DNA of 64,000 nucleotides from Flagellimonas alvinocaridis (GTDB taxonomy: Bacteria > Bacteroidota > Bacteroidia > Flavobacteriales > Flavobacteriaceae): positions 280,263-344,262 of the forward strand of contig NZ_SNTZ01000001.1 of NCBI RefSeq assembly GCF_004916895.1, read 5' to 3'. Position numbers and translations under genes: made by a program. Each line of letters starts with the position of its first letter. Position 1 is the first letter of the stretch. A model generated the notes under the pieces. That model saw only the letters and a program-made list of their open reading frames with translations. It had not been told where the DNA came from and made no database searches. This document shows positions 52,454 to 61,649 of this stretch, one piece after another.

Positions 52454-53851
52454 ATGAGGTCAACTCTCTGCATTGCTTTTGTTCTTCTGATACTTTGTAT
52501 CAGTGCTTGCGATAACCCTTCCCCTACCGTGGAACGGCCTAACATCTTGATCATCAATGTGGATGATATGGGCTGGAAAGATGTGGGCTTTATGGGCAGC
52601 ACCTATTACGAAACCCCACATATTGATGCGCTCTCGACCCAAGGCATGGTGTTCAGCAATGGCTATGCAGGTGCATCCAACTGTGCCCCGAGCAGGGCCA
52701 GTCTTCTTACAGGACAATGGACGCCCCGTCATGGCATCTATACCGTCAATTCCTCCGAGAGGGGTACATCGAAAGACCGAAAGCTCATTCCCATCCGAAA
52801 CACGACCACACTGGCCCAGACCCATACCACCTTTTCCAAAATATTGCACAAGAACGGCTATGCTACCTGCCATTCGGGCAAATGGCACATCAGCGACAAC
52901 CCCCTGGATTATGGTTTTGAACTGAACATTGGTGGCGGGCACAATGGGCATCCCAGCAGTTATTACCCGCCATATCAAAATGTAGATCTAAATACAGATG
53001 GCGATTGCTACCTTACCGATGTAATCATGGAAAAGACCCTAAAATTTGTGGACACCGTGACCCAACCCTTTCTCCTATATTATGCTCCTTATGCAGTGCA
53101 CACTCCCATACAGCCTGTGGCAGATCTATTGGGAAAATACCAGCAAAAATCTGGCTCCAACGGACAACACAATGCCGAATATGCCACCATGGTGGAGAAT
53201 TTGGACAGGAATATTGGGCTATTGATCTCAAAATTGAAGGAAAAGGGTGTTTTTGACCGTACGCTGATCGTTTTTACTTCGGACAATGGCGGACTCTACG
53301 GCATTACCCAACAACAACCACTACGGGCAGGTAAGGGAAGCTATTACGAAGGGGGTATCCGCGTACCCTTTTTCTTTGTGATGAAGGACAACATCCCCGC
53401 CCATTCCAAAAGCGATGTTCCCATCACCAACTTAGACCTTTTCCCGACCCTGATGCACTATGCCGGAATCCAAGAGGGCCAAAAGGAGTTGGATGGCCAT
53501 GACCTCTCTCCTATTTTAGAGGGAAAAACCAGTTCATTGGACCGCGAGTTATATTGGCATTTCCCCATTTACTTGGAAGCCTACAATGCCTCAGACAATA
53601 AAAACAGGGATAGTTTGTTCCGAACAAGGCCAGGCTCCGTAATACGAAAAGGGGACTGGAAACTGCACTATTATTTTGAAAATGACGAAATTGAACTCTT
53701 TAATCTGACAACAGATCGTAGTGAAAGGAACAATTTGGCTTCGCAGGAGCCTGAAAAAAAGGAGGAGCTGCTCAAAGACCTTAAAACATGGTGGGAAGAA
53801 ACAAAAGCTCCCATTCCTACAACACTGAACCCTGAATATGAAAACAAATAA
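52454..53851 (+). CDS. Sulfatase lipoprotein (formylglycine, Cys type)
   Basis: The ATG at 52454 gives 465 aa with a lipobox (I-S-A-C, Cys19); the longer reading frame to 52247 overlaps the divergent gene. Sulfatase features: N-V-D-D-M-G-W (metal ligands), the formylglycine motif C77-A-P-S-R, H-S-G-K-W-H, A-V-H-T-P-I and S-D-N-G-G. Bacteria need an anaerobic or aerobic maturase for it. It acts on a sulfated glycan or ester outside the cell. The VOC gene follows 6 nt later. Confidence 0.92.
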   Translation: MRSTLCIAFVLLILCISACDNPSPTVERPNILIINVDDMGWKDVGFMGSTYYETPHIDALSTQGMVFSNGYAGASNCAPSRASLLTGQWTPRHGIYTVNSSERGTSKDRKLIPIRNTTTLAQTHTTFSKILHKNGYATCHSGKWHISDNPLDYGFELNIGGGHNGHPSSYYPPYQNVDLNTDGDCYLTDVIMEKTLKFVDTVTQPFLLYYAPYAVHTPIQPVADLLGKYQQKSGSNGQHNAEYATMVENLDRNIGLLISKLKEKGVFDRTLIVFTSDNGGLYGITQQQPLRAGKGSYYEGGIRVPFFFVMKDNIPAHSKSDVPITNLDLFPTLMHYAGIQEGQKELDGHDLSPILEGKTSSLDRELYWHFPIYLEAYNASDNKNRDSLFRTRPGSVIRKGDWKLHYYFENDEIELFNLTTDRSERNNLASQEPEKKEELLKDLKTWWEETKAPIPTTLNPEYENK

Positions 53852-53857
53852 GAACCT

Positions 53858-54265
53858 ATGAAACCTAGAATCAGTATGGTCTCTTTGGGGGTCGCCGACC
53901 TAGGAAAATCCATTGAATTTTATCGCGATGGGCTGGGACTGCCCATGCTCCCCTCTCCTCCCGGCGTTGCCTTTTTTAACCTGAACGGTACATGGCTTGG
54001 GCTTTCGGAGCGTGAAAGTTTGGCAGCCGATGCCGGTGTTCCTCCCGAAGGGAGCGGATATACGGGAATAAATTTAGCCCATAACGTAGCTTCGGAAAAC
54101 GAAGTTATCGAAGTCTTGGAACAGGCCATCAACGCAGGTGCCGTATTGGTGAAATCTGCCCAAAGAGCAGATTGGGGCGGTTTCCATGGCTATTTTAAAG
54201 ACTTGGACGGTCACCTCTGGGAAGTGGCCCACAATCCGTTTGCTTGGGTGGGTCCCGAGGATTAA
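53858..54265 (+). CDS. VOC/glyoxalase-family protein
   Basis: The 135-aa protein has two beta-alpha-beta-beta-beta modules of the vicinal-oxygen-chelate fold: V-S-L-G-V-A-D-L-G-K-S-I-E-F-Y-R-D-G-L-G and G-G-F-H-G-Y-F-K-D-L-D-G-H-L-W-E-V-A-H-N. The second carries D-x-D-G-x-x-x-E metal-ligand pattern. It could be a glyoxalase, dioxygenase or antibiotic-resistance-type enzyme. Gene follows the sulfatase gene closely. Confidence 0.85.
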   Translation: MKPRISMVSLGVADLGKSIEFYRDGLGLPMLPSPPGVAFFNLNGTWLGLSERESLAADAGVPPEGSGYTGINLAHNVASENEVIEVLEQAINAGAVLVKSAQRADWGGFHGYFKDLDGHLWEVAHNPFAWVGPED

Positions 54266-54323
54266 ACTAGACTTGTAAGGTGATTTCAGTTCAAAGTAAT
54301 CCTTATACCAACAACCAAGATAA

Positions 54324-55349
54324 ATGACATCAAAAATCTGCATCCACCTTTTGGCCTCAATCTTGTTATTCCTCTTTTTTTCTTGCAAACAGAAAGAGAA
54401 ACAAGTTTCTGCACAAATTTATACAGCGAACAATGTTTCTATAGAAAACAACTATAGCTATGCTATCTTGGTGTCCAAGAATGGGGAATTGGTTTTTGAA
54501 GAGTACTACAACCAAAAGACCAAGGACAGCTTGTGCAATGTGCAATCGTTGACAAAAGGCATTATGAGTGTCCTGATTGGCATAGCAGTTGACAAGGGCT
54601 ATATAAAAAGTGTGGATGAGCCCATCGTAAACTACTTCCCAACAGAATTTGAAACACTTTCCGATTCCAATAAACGTTCCATCACCATTAAGCATGTATT
54701 AAACCAAACTTCAGGACTTGCATGGAAAGGTTATTTGGAACATGGGGCGTGGTTGCAAAGTGAAGACCCCATTGGTTTTGTCCTAAAAAAACCACTTCTG
54801 AATGCCCCGGGCACCACCTACAACTACAATTCTGGTGCTACGCATTTGCTGTCCGCGATCATTAGTAGAACTACTGGAATATCTACCGCTGCATTTGCAA
54901 ATAAGGTACTGTTTACGCCTTTGCGCATAGATGAGGTTGATTGGCAGAGGAGAAATGATGGCCATTATGATGGTAGCGGTCTGGGCCTAAAAATGAAACC
55001 TATGGATCTTATGAAAATTGGCCTACTTTTGGAAAACAAGGGCAGACACAATGGGGTTTCCTTAATATCCGAAACTTGGGTGAATACCCTTTTTGATCCC
55101 ATCGAGAAAAAGCCCACGCAATGGGGGTTAAAAAATTCCAGTCATGGGTATTGCTGGTATAAAGCAACCCTTAATGGTGACCTTATTGATTATGGTATGG
55201 GTTATGGGGGGCAGTTTATTATTATGGTCCCTGCCAAGAAGCTTATTGTTGTTTCTACCCACAACCATGACACACCTAACGGAATAGAACAACAAATTGA
55301 ATTTTTAAATGTGCGTTTGCCCAAATTGATTGACAGATACGGTAGTTAG
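54324..55349 (+). CDS. Serine hydrolase lipoprotein (beta-lactamase/esterase family)
   Basis: The 341-aa lipoprotein (F-F-S-C, Cys21) belongs to the class C beta-lactamase/DD-peptidase-like family: catalytic S75-L-T-K78 and Y-N-Y-N-S-G near residue 172, with W-x-x-x-x-x-H-G-Y-C-W-Y near 275. It is probably an esterase or peptidase acting on peptidoglycan or a peptide ester. It is monocistronic and follows the VOC gene by 58 nt. Confidence 0.87.
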   Translation: MTSKICIHLLASILLFLFFSCKQKEKQVSAQIYTANNVSIENNYSYAILVSKNGELVFEEYYNQKTKDSLCNVQSLTKGIMSVLIGIAVDKGYIKSVDEPIVNYFPTEFETLSDSNKRSITIKHVLNQTSGLAWKGYLEHGAWLQSEDPIGFVLKKPLLNAPGTTYNYNSGATHLLSAIISRTTGISTAAFANKVLFTPLRIDEVDWQRRNDGHYDGSGLGLKMKPMDLMKIGLLLENKGRHNGVSLISETWVNTLFDPIEKKPTQWGLKNSSHGYCWYKATLNGDLIDYGMGYGGQFIIMVPAKKLIVVSTHNHDTPNGIEQQIEFLNVRLPKLIDRYGS

Positions 55350-55496
55350 TATGGTTGCTTTGATTGGAATAGAATCTATTAAAGCTTGAGCAATCTCAAA
55401 AAACCAGTAATTTAGTACTTATCAGGCTTTTTCTTTTTTGTTACCATTCGGATTGGCCCAAGATAAAGTTATTGCAAAAGACAGTAGTGTAAAAAT

Positions 55497-55527
55497 GAGA
55501 AAAGCCACACTTTCGTATGGCTTTCTT
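55497..55527 (-). terminator. Probable terminator of tRNA-Asn transcript
   Basis: Inverted repeat AAAGCCACAC / GTATGGCTTT with a 4-nt loop, one mismatch, and a T-rich run on the minus strand (TCTCATTTTT). It lies just past the 3' end of the tRNA-Asn gene. Confidence 0.55.
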
Positions 55528-55535
55528 CGCTTTTG

Positions 55536-55609
55536 CTCCCCCTCTTGGGCTCGAACCAAGGACCCTCTGATTAACAGTCAGATGCTCTAACCAACTGAGC
55601 TAAGGAGGA
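55536..55609 (-). tRNA. tRNA-Asn (anticodon GTT)
   Basis: Cloverleaf on the minus strand: acceptor TCCTCCT / AGGGGGA (one T-G), D arm AGCTCAGTTGGTTAGAGC, anticodon stem enclosing loop CTGTTAA with anticodon GTT, T arm CTTGG-TTCGAGC-CCAAG, discriminator G, no encoded CCA. Confidence 0.95.
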
Positions 55610-55678
55610 ATATTTTACCTTAAGCGGGTGCAAATATAGCAGATTCTTTAATACACTACAAAGAAAAAAACCGCTTTT

Positions 55679-57058
55679 CTATTTAAAAAGCCATTTGTAC
55701 AAATCATTACCGTTCGCAAACAGCAATAAACCAATCAATAGGAAGAAGCCCACCATCTGGGCATACTCCAAAAACTTGTCGCTTGGCTTGCGCCCAGTGA
55801 CCATTTCGTATAATAGGAATGCTACATGCCCCCCATCCAAAGCAGGTATGGGCAAGATGTTCATAAAGGCCAACATAATGGATATAAATGCTGTGGTGGA
55901 CCAAAAGGTTGCCCAATTCCAGGTATCAGGAAATAGACTACCGATAGCTGCAAATCCTCCAACTCCTTTATATGCCCCAGTTTCTGGGTTAAATATTTTC
56001 TTGAGTTGTTTCACATAGCTGGACAAGGTATTTACACCCTTGTTTATACCAGCAGGTATCGCTTCGACAAAAGAATAGTTTTGGGTCTTTATGGAAAAAT
56101 ATCCTTCGTCTTCAAGGTCTTCCATGGTATAACCTCCAACTTCCAAGCCCAACATACCCTCATCATTTACTTGGGCGGTAACATCAGCCTTGGAGCCATC
56201 TTCCCTTTGTACCGTTACATTGATTTCCTGACCCTTGTTCTTCTCCAAGAAGTCAATCACTTCATCTCTATATTCGGCTGCTTGACCATTGACGGCCACG
56301 AACTTGTCCTTGGCACTAAAGCCAGCATCTTTGTTGTGCGAACTCTTGGGAACCTTATTTACTACAAAAGGAACCCTAAAACTCAAAAACCGTATTTTAT
56401 CCTCATCTTCAAGCAAGGTGGCAATGAAATCCACTGGGATTTCTTTTTCAATCTGCTGACCATTGCGCTCAATGGTGATGTTGTTCCCATTGATCAACTC
56501 ACCAAAAACCTTATCAAAAGATTCCAACTCCTTACCATCTACCGCAAGGATTTTGTCTCCTGTTTGTATGCCTAGTTTATCTCCAATACTCTTTTCGGTG
56601 ACCCAAACCCCGTCCTTAAGGCTCTCCATGGGAATATACTGATCCCCATAGGAATAAGCCATTCCAATGTATATGATTACCGCTAGAATAAAGTTAACCG
56701 TGACCCCACCCAGCATTATGATCAGACGTTGCCACGCCGGTTTACTGCGAAATTCCCACGGTTTGGGCTCTTCCTTCATCTGCTCGGTGTCCATACTTTC
56801 ATCGATCATCCCGGAAATTTTCACATAACCTCCTAAGGGCAGCCACCCAATACCATATACGGTCTCCCCAATTTTCTTCTTGAAAAGGGAAAACTTTACA
56901 TCAAAAAAGAGGTAGAATTTTTCAACCCGGGTCTTAAAAATCTTAGCGGGAATAAAGTGCCCAAGCTCATGAAGTACAATGAGCAAGGATAAACTAAGAA
57001 AGAATTGTATGGTCTTTATAAGTATGGGACTCATCCGAAGTGTTTTGTTAAAACTCAC
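55679..57058 (-). CDS. rseP: RIP metalloprotease RseP (site-2 protease)
   Basis: The 459-aa membrane protease has the zinc motif H-E-L-G-H in its first helix (about residue 26), two PDZ domains between the first and second transmembrane clusters (I-Q-T-G-D-K-I-L-A-V-D-G-K-E-L and F-S-A-K-D-K-F-V-A-V-N-G), and the second metal-ligand helix motif N-I-L-P-I-P-A-L-D-G-G-H. It performs intramembrane cleavage of anti-sigma factors and signal peptides. An ATG at 57034 is an equally possible start. Confidence 0.95.
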   Translation of the reverse strand: MSFNKTLRMSPILIKTIQFFLSLSLLIVLHELGHFIPAKIFKTRVEKFYLFFDVKFSLFKKKIGETVYGIGWLPLGGYVKISGMIDESMDTEQMKEEPKPWEFRSKPAWQRLIIMLGGVTVNFILAVIIYIGMAYSYGDQYIPMESLKDGVWVTEKSIGDKLGIQTGDKILAVDGKELESFDKVFGELINGNNITIERNGQQIEKEIPVDFIATLLEDEDKIRFLSFRVPFVVNKVPKSSHNKDAGFSAKDKFVAVNGQAAEYRDEVIDFLEKNKGQEINVTVQREDGSKADVTAQVNDEGMLGLEVGGYTMEDLEDEGYFSIKTQNYSFVEAIPAGINKGVNTLSSYVKQLKKIFNPETGAYKGVGGFAAIGSLFPDTWNWATFWSTTAFISIMLAFMNILPIPALDGGHVAFLLYEMVTGRKPSDKFLEYAQMVGFFLLIGLLLFANGNDLYKWLFK

Positions 57059-57185
57059 AAAAGTAACCTTTTACCAAGTGATATAAAAACAGCTTTTTGG
57101 GCAGAGGTTTGTTTTAAGAAAGATTTAGCAACAAAAACTGGGTTTCACCTTGAAGAATCCTCTTGACAGCCGTAATTTTGCAGCT

Positions 57186-57860
57186 ATGCTTTCCTTCTTT
57201 TCAAAATACAAGTTTTTTGGGGCAGTACTATTGATGCTTTCTTCGGTTATCATCTATCTGTTTTACAATGCGCTACAACCCCAAAAAATGCTTCCCGTTT
57301 ACCAACCTTCCATGGTAGACCCTACCCTTGTTGACAGTACTCTGCACTACAAAAAGAAGTACCATAAGATTGCCGATTTTGAACTCACCAACCAAAACGG
57401 AAAAACTGTTACCCAAGAGAATTACAAAGATAAAATCTACGTGGCGGACTTTTTCTTTACCACCTGCCCCACCATTTGTCCTATCATGACAAAAAACATG
57501 GCCGAAATACAAGATGCCATTATGGACGATGATGAAGTTATGTTACTCTCCCATTCCGTGACGCCAGTGATAGACTCCGTACCCCAATTGAAAAAGTATG
57601 CTTTGGAAAAAGGAGTGGTGGATCGTAAATGGAATTTGGTCACTGGTGATAAAAAACAGATTTATGAGCTGGCCAGAAAATCCTATTTGGCTGTAAAAAC
57701 GGATGGTGACGGAGGCGCATATGACATGATTCATACAGAAAACTTCATTCTTGTGGATAAAGAACGAAGAATCCGCGGATTTTACGATGGCACTAACAGG
57801 GAAGAGATCAACAAACTGCTCGAAGACCTCAAGACTTTAAAAGCCAGTTATGCAGAATAG
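57186..57860 (+). CDS. SCO1/SenC-family copper chaperone
   Basis: The ATG at 57186 (M-L-S-F-F-S-K-Y-K-F-F-G) gives 224 aa with an N-terminal membrane anchor; a start at 57150 is in frame. The thioredoxin-like domain has the copper site F-F-F-T-T-C-P-T-I-C-P and the distal histidine in D-M-I-H-T-E. It delivers copper to the CuA site of cytochrome oxidase or reduces its cysteines. Confidence 0.92.
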   Translation: MLSFFSKYKFFGAVLLMLSSVIIYLFYNALQPQKMLPVYQPSMVDPTLVDSTLHYKKKYHKIADFELTNQNGKTVTQENYKDKIYVADFFFTTCPTICPIMTKNMAEIQDAIMDDDEVMLLSHSVTPVIDSVPQLKKYALEKGVVDRKWNLVTGDKKQIYELARKSYLAVKTDGDGGAYDMIHTENFILVDKERRIRGFYDGTNREEINKLLEDLKTLKASYAE

Positions 57861-57888
57861 TTCCAATGGGATCATTTCCTTTTGCATA

Positions 57889-57917
57889 TTGTATTATGTC
57901 TTTTTTACGTATTTTTG
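57889..57917 (+). promoter_or_regulatory. Bacteroidota promoter of feoAB
   Basis: -7 element TATTTTTG at 57910-57917 with TTG at 57889-57891, 18 nt between. It lies about 31 nt before the GTG of feoA. No Fur-type box recognised. Confidence 0.65.
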
Positions 57918-57948
57918 ACGCTAATTAAAATCAATCTAAATAAAAACA

Positions 57949-58191
57949 GTGGCAACAGTAGCGGATCTTGTACATGGGCAGAAAGGGGTAATCAAAGAGT
58001 TTTCCGAACATACCCTTCCCATAAAGCTTTTGGAATTGGGATGTTTGCCCGGCAATATTGTAGAATTGGTACAAGTTGCCCCGCTAAAAGACCCTATTTA
58101 CATCAACCTGAGTGGAAGTCACATTGCCATTAGACGATCATTGGCCCGGTGTATTGAGTTGGACATTATTGAAGATACCTCGGCCATATGA
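57949..58191 (+). CDS. feoA: FeoA ferrous iron transport accessory protein
   Basis: The 80-aa SH3-like protein (G-Q-K-G-V-I-K-E-F, P-I-K-L-L-E-L-G-C-L-P-G, A-P-L-K-D-P) starts at GTG and overlaps feoB by 4 nt. It supports FeoB in ferrous iron uptake. Confidence 0.93.
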   Translation: MATVADLVHGQKGVIKEFSEHTLPIKLLELGCLPGNIVELVQVAPLKDPIYINLSGSHIAIRRSLARCIELDIIEDTSAI

Positions 58192-60410
58192 GCAAGAACA
58201 TAAATGTTGCCCTGATCGGCAATCCCAATACTGGAAAGACCTCTGTTTTTAATCAATTAACCGGTCTTAAACAAAAGGTCGGTAACTATCCCGGCATCAC
58301 TGTGGAGAAAAAGGAGGGAATCTGTAAACTTCCTCGAGGTGTTAAAGCCCATATTCTTGATCTTCCAGGCACATACAGCCTTAATACCACCTCTTTGGAT
58401 GAAAGTGTGGCTGTGGAATTGTTGCTCAACAAAAATAATAAGGACTATCCAGATGTTGCTGTGGTGATCAGCGATGTTGAAAACCTAAAAAGAAACCTCC
58501 TTCTTTTTACGCAGATCAAAGACCTTCGCATACCTACCATTCTTGCCATAAACATGGCCGATCGTATGTCACGAAAAGGAATTACCCTTGACATAGCGGC
58601 CTTGGAAGAAAAGCTGGACACTAAGATTGCCTTGGTAAGTACCAGAAAAGGGAATGGCATTGATCAGCTAAAGCAACATATTGCGGACTATAAAAGCTTA
58701 TCCACCAAGCCTAATCTGGATACTACCCGTATAGCACCAGTCTATTTTGGTGGACTACAAAAGGCTTTCCCCAATGAAGACCTTTACAAATTATGGCTGG
58801 TCATTACACAGGACGTAAACTTTATGTCCATTGAAAAAAACCGAATAGAAGCCGCCACATCATTTTCCCTTAAATCCAAGGAAGAACTCAAAAGGCTCCA
58901 GCATAAGGAAACGGTATTGCGATATCAATTTATCAATAATGCCCTCAAGGAAACCTATAAAGTAGACTTCCAGAATGCCAAAGGGTTCCGAGGCTCCATA
59001 GATAAGGTTCTAACACACAAAGTTTTTGGATACTTGATATTTTTTGCCATTCTACTGCTCATATTCCAAGCTATTTTTGATTGGAGCAGCTATCCCATGG
59101 ATTATATTGATGAACAATTTGCTGCTGGCAGTGAATGGTTAAAAAACACCTTGCCCCCTGGAGTGCTCACAGATTTGTTGGCGGAAGGTATTTTGGCCGG
59201 AATTGGGGGCATTGTCATCTTTATTCCTCAAATCGCTTTTTTGTTCCTTTTCATTTCCTTGCTTGAAGAGTCCGGATATATGAGTCGGGTTGTATTCTTG
59301 ATGGACCGACTTATGCGCCCCTTTGGGCTAAGCGGGAAAAGTGTGGTCCCCCTGATTTCTGGAACGGCCTGCGCCATTCCTGCGGTAATGGCCACTAGGA
59401 CCATTGAAAATTGGAAAGAACGCTTGATCACAATTTTGGTTACTCCATTTACCACTTGTTCAGCACGCTTACCCGTTTATCTTATTCTCATTGCCTTGGT
59501 GATTCCCGAAGGCTCCCTTTTGGGACTTAGTTATCAAGCTTTGACTTTAATGTTGCTTTACCTAATTGGTTTTGGTATGGCCATTTTTTCGGCCATGGTG
59601 TTGAACAAAATCATGAGAATAAAGAGTAGGTCACTTTTTCTGGTGGAAATGCCCACCTATCGGATTCCTCTTTTTAAAAATGTAGCCTATACCGTATTGG
59701 AAAAAACAAAAAGTTTTGTCTTTGGAGCTGGTAAAATCATCCTGGCCATCTCCATTGTACTTTGGTTTTTGGGATCCAATGGGTTCTCAGATGATTTTCA
59801 TGATGCTGAAAACATTGTCAACAACCGGATTGAAGCGCAAGGTCTAACCACTTACAGCAAAAATTACATTCAGAACAACATCTCCGATTATACAACTGGC
59901 CTAACAGCTGAGCATGAGGGGATTTCCCAAGAAGCTGTACAAGATTCCATTCAGGTTCGTACCGCAGATTTAATTGAACGAGCCAAAGCCCAAGAAATAG
60001 CCAGCCATAAATTGGAACATTCATACATTGGCTATGCCGGAAAAGCATTTGAGCCCTTGGTAAGACCTTTGGGCTATGACTGGAAAATTGGAATTGCCGT
60101 TCTGACTTCCTTTGCGGCCCGTGAAGTGTTTGTAGGTACCCTTGCCACTATTTACAGTGTAGGTAGTGATGAGGAAGAGACCATAAAGAACCGCATGGCC
60201 GCTGAACTGAGTCCTTCGGGAAAACCTTTGTTCAATCTGGCCTCAGGGATCTCTTTAATGTTGTTCTATGCCTTTGCCATGCAGTGCATGAGCACCTTGG
60301 CCATTGTAAAACGGGAGACCAATTCATGGAAATGGCCGTTGCTCCAGCTCACTTTTATGAGCATATTTGCGTATCTTACTGCTATGATCGCCTATCAAAT
60401 CCTCAGCTAA
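58188..60410 (+). CDS. feoB: FeoB ferrous iron transporter
   Basis: The 740-aa protein has an N-terminal G domain (G1 G-N-P-N-T-G-K-T-S, G3 D-L-P-G-T-Y-S, G4 N-M-A-D), a helical spacer, and a membrane part with two gate regions (P-F-G-L-S-G-K-S-V-V-P-L-I-S-G and the second E-V-F-V-G-T-L-A-T). It imports Fe2+ in the cytoplasmic membrane. The next gene starts in its stop codon (TAATG). Confidence 0.96.
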   Translation: MSKNINVALIGNPNTGKTSVFNQLTGLKQKVGNYPGITVEKKEGICKLPRGVKAHILDLPGTYSLNTTSLDESVAVELLLNKNNKDYPDVAVVISDVENLKRNLLLFTQIKDLRIPTILAINMADRMSRKGITLDIAALEEKLDTKIALVSTRKGNGIDQLKQHIADYKSLSTKPNLDTTRIAPVYFGGLQKAFPNEDLYKLWLVITQDVNFMSIEKNRIEAATSFSLKSKEELKRLQHKETVLRYQFINNALKETYKVDFQNAKGFRGSIDKVLTHKVFGYLIFFAILLLIFQAIFDWSSYPMDYIDEQFAAGSEWLKNTLPPGVLTDLLAEGILAGIGGIVIFIPQIAFLFLFISLLEESGYMSRVVFLMDRLMRPFGLSGKSVVPLISGTACAIPAVMATRTIENWKERLITILVTPFTTCSARLPVYLILIALVIPEGSLLGLSYQALTLMLLYLIGFGMAIFSAMVLNKIMRIKSRSLFLVEMPTYRIPLFKNVAYTVLEKTKSFVFGAGKIILAISIVLWFLGSNGFSDDFHDAENIVNNRIEAQGLTTYSKNYIQNNISDYTTGLTAEHEGISQEAVQDSIQVRTADLIERAKAQEIASHKLEHSYIGYAGKAFEPLVRPLGYDWKIGIAVLTSFAAREVFVGTLATIYSVGSDEEETIKNRMAAELSPSGKPLFNLASGISLMLFYAFAMQCMSTLAIVKRETNSWKWPLLQLTFMSIFAYLTAMIAYQILS

Positions 60411-60556
60411 TGGAAATTCAGCAACTATTGGTATATGTTATAGTGGCCGTAGCCATAGCCTACTTGGTCTGGAAATTTATATTGCCGAAATCCATGGCCT
60501 TTGGCAAAAAGAAAGGTTCCAAATCCTGTGGACAGGACAATTGTGGTTGCGGCTGA
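60410..60556 (+). CDS. FeoB-associated Cys-rich membrane peptide
   Basis: The 48-aa peptide has one N-terminal membrane helix (about 5-25) and a tail K-K-K-G-S-K-S-C-G-Q-D-N-C-G-C-G with three cysteines. It overlaps feoB by one base, as do FeoB-associated cysteine-rich proteins in other Bacteroidota, which may bind iron next to FeoB or replace FeoC. A longer start in the same frame lies inside feoB and is rejected. Confidence 0.8.
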   Translation: MEIQQLLVYVIVAVAIAYLVWKFILPKSMAFGKKKGSKSCGQDNCGCG

Positions 60557-60634
60557 GATTTTTTAGTCCACTTTTCTTTTTAAAAATTACTTAGTTCGCT
60601 AAAAATTAATAGCTTGTAGGGTAATTGCACCACT

Positions 60635-61036
60635 ATGAAACAGCTATTTACCCTCAGTATTTTGTTCCTTATTTTCTTCTTGGTTAGCTGTTCAGGAACC
60701 AAAAGCACAGGTTACAATCCAGAAATCGCCAAAGAGCTTGAGCAACGGAACAAAGGAAACATGAGTCTTCTGCAACGCATACGACAACTTCCGGGTGTAA
60801 CCTTAAGAAATGGCGTGCCCTACTTTATTAAAGCCTCCAATCAAATTTATGGAGAAAAAGCAACGGAACCTTTGTATGTCCTCAACGGATATATTGTGGG
60901 CAACTCCTTTCGGTCCGTGGACCAACTCATCGACAGTTTCCTTGTTGAAAGCATTGAGGCCATCACAGGTGCTCAAGCCGCTGAGTATGGAGTAAGGGGA
61001 TCTAGTGGGGTCATCAAGATCAAAACTATCCAATAA
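60635..61036 (+). CDS. Lipoprotein with TonB-plug-like domain only
   Basis: The 133-aa lipoprotein (L-V-S-C, Cys19) consists of little more than a TonB-receptor plug domain: I-R-Q-L-P-G-V-T-L, L-Y-V-L-N-G-Y-I-V and A-A-E-Y-G-V-R-G-S-S-G-V-I-K-I-K-T. These are the signatures of the plug of SusC/RagA-type receptors, but there is no barrel. It stands alone 92 nt before an ECF sigma gene. Function unknown; it may be a decoy or interaction module. Confidence 0.8.
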   Translation: MKQLFTLSILFLIFFLVSCSGTKSTGYNPEIAKELEQRNKGNMSLLQRIRQLPGVTLRNGVPYFIKASNQIYGEKATEPLYVLNGYIVGNSFRSVDQLIDSFLVESIEAITGAQAAEYGVRGSSGVIKIKTIQ

Positions 61037-61071
61037 ATGAAATGATATTATTCACATTTTTTTCTTCGTAT

Positions 61072-61104
61072 GTGTAACCTTTTTCAATTTCCTGACTATA
61101 TAGG
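61072..61104 (+). promoter_or_regulatory. Candidate ECF sigma promoter (autoregulation)
   Basis: GTAACCTTTTT at 61074-61084 and TGACTATATAGG from 61093 resemble -35 and -10 elements of ECF sigma factors in Bacteroidota. They stand directly upstream of the ECF sigma gene, which suggests autoregulation. Confidence 0.5.
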
Positions 61105-61128
61105 ATAAACACCAACTAAAAACAGCAT

Positions 61129-61647
61129 TTGGAAGCGCTTTCAGATGAAATACTGATGCAAAAGGTGGCTGAGGGCAATTTGGATGTGCTCAAGGTCCTA
61201 TTTGACCGACATCACAAACACGTGTACAATTTTTTGTACAAGATGTCCGGCGATAGCATGTTGAGTGAGGATTTGACACAAGATATTTTTTATAAGCTCA
61301 TCAAATACAGAAGTTCCTATAACAATGGCTCGTTCGTTTCCTGGTTGTTCACCATAGCCCGGAATAGTCTAAAAAGTCATTTTACGAGAAATCACAAGTA
61401 TCATGATGGTTTGGATGTCCTTGAATACAAATCCGATGGAGATGAAGGTGTGGAAGATTATTCCCAATTACAGCAAGCCCTTAACCAGTTGGACCCTGAA
61501 GATCGCGAGCTGATCATCCTAAACCGATTCAAGGAGATACGGTACGAAGAGCTAGCGGAAATCATGGGAAGTACCCCCGGAGCGATGAAGACCAAGGTCT
61601 GCCGTATCCTTAAAAAATTGAAGAAAATTTATTTAGAAAGTTTATAG
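61129..61647 (+). CDS. ECF-type RNA polymerase sigma factor
   Basis: The 172-aa protein, with a TTG start at 61129, has sigma-2 (L-F-D-R-H-H-K-H-V-Y-N-F-L-Y-K, D-L-T-Q-D-I-F-Y-K-L) and sigma-4 (L-D-P-E-D-R-E-L-I-I-L-N-R-F, Y-E-E-L-A-E-I-M-G-S-T-P-G-A-M-K-T-K) regions. It is coupled to an anti-sigma gene 2 nt downstream. Confidence 0.92.
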   Translation: MEALSDEILMQKVAEGNLDVLKVLFDRHHKHVYNFLYKMSGDSMLSEDLTQDIFYKLIKYRSSYNNGSFVSWLFTIARNSLKSHFTRNHKYHDGLDVLEYKSDGDEGVEDYSQLQQALNQLDPEDRELIILNRFKEIRYEELAEIMGSTPGAMKTKVCRILKKLKKIYLESL

Positions 61648-61649
61648 CC

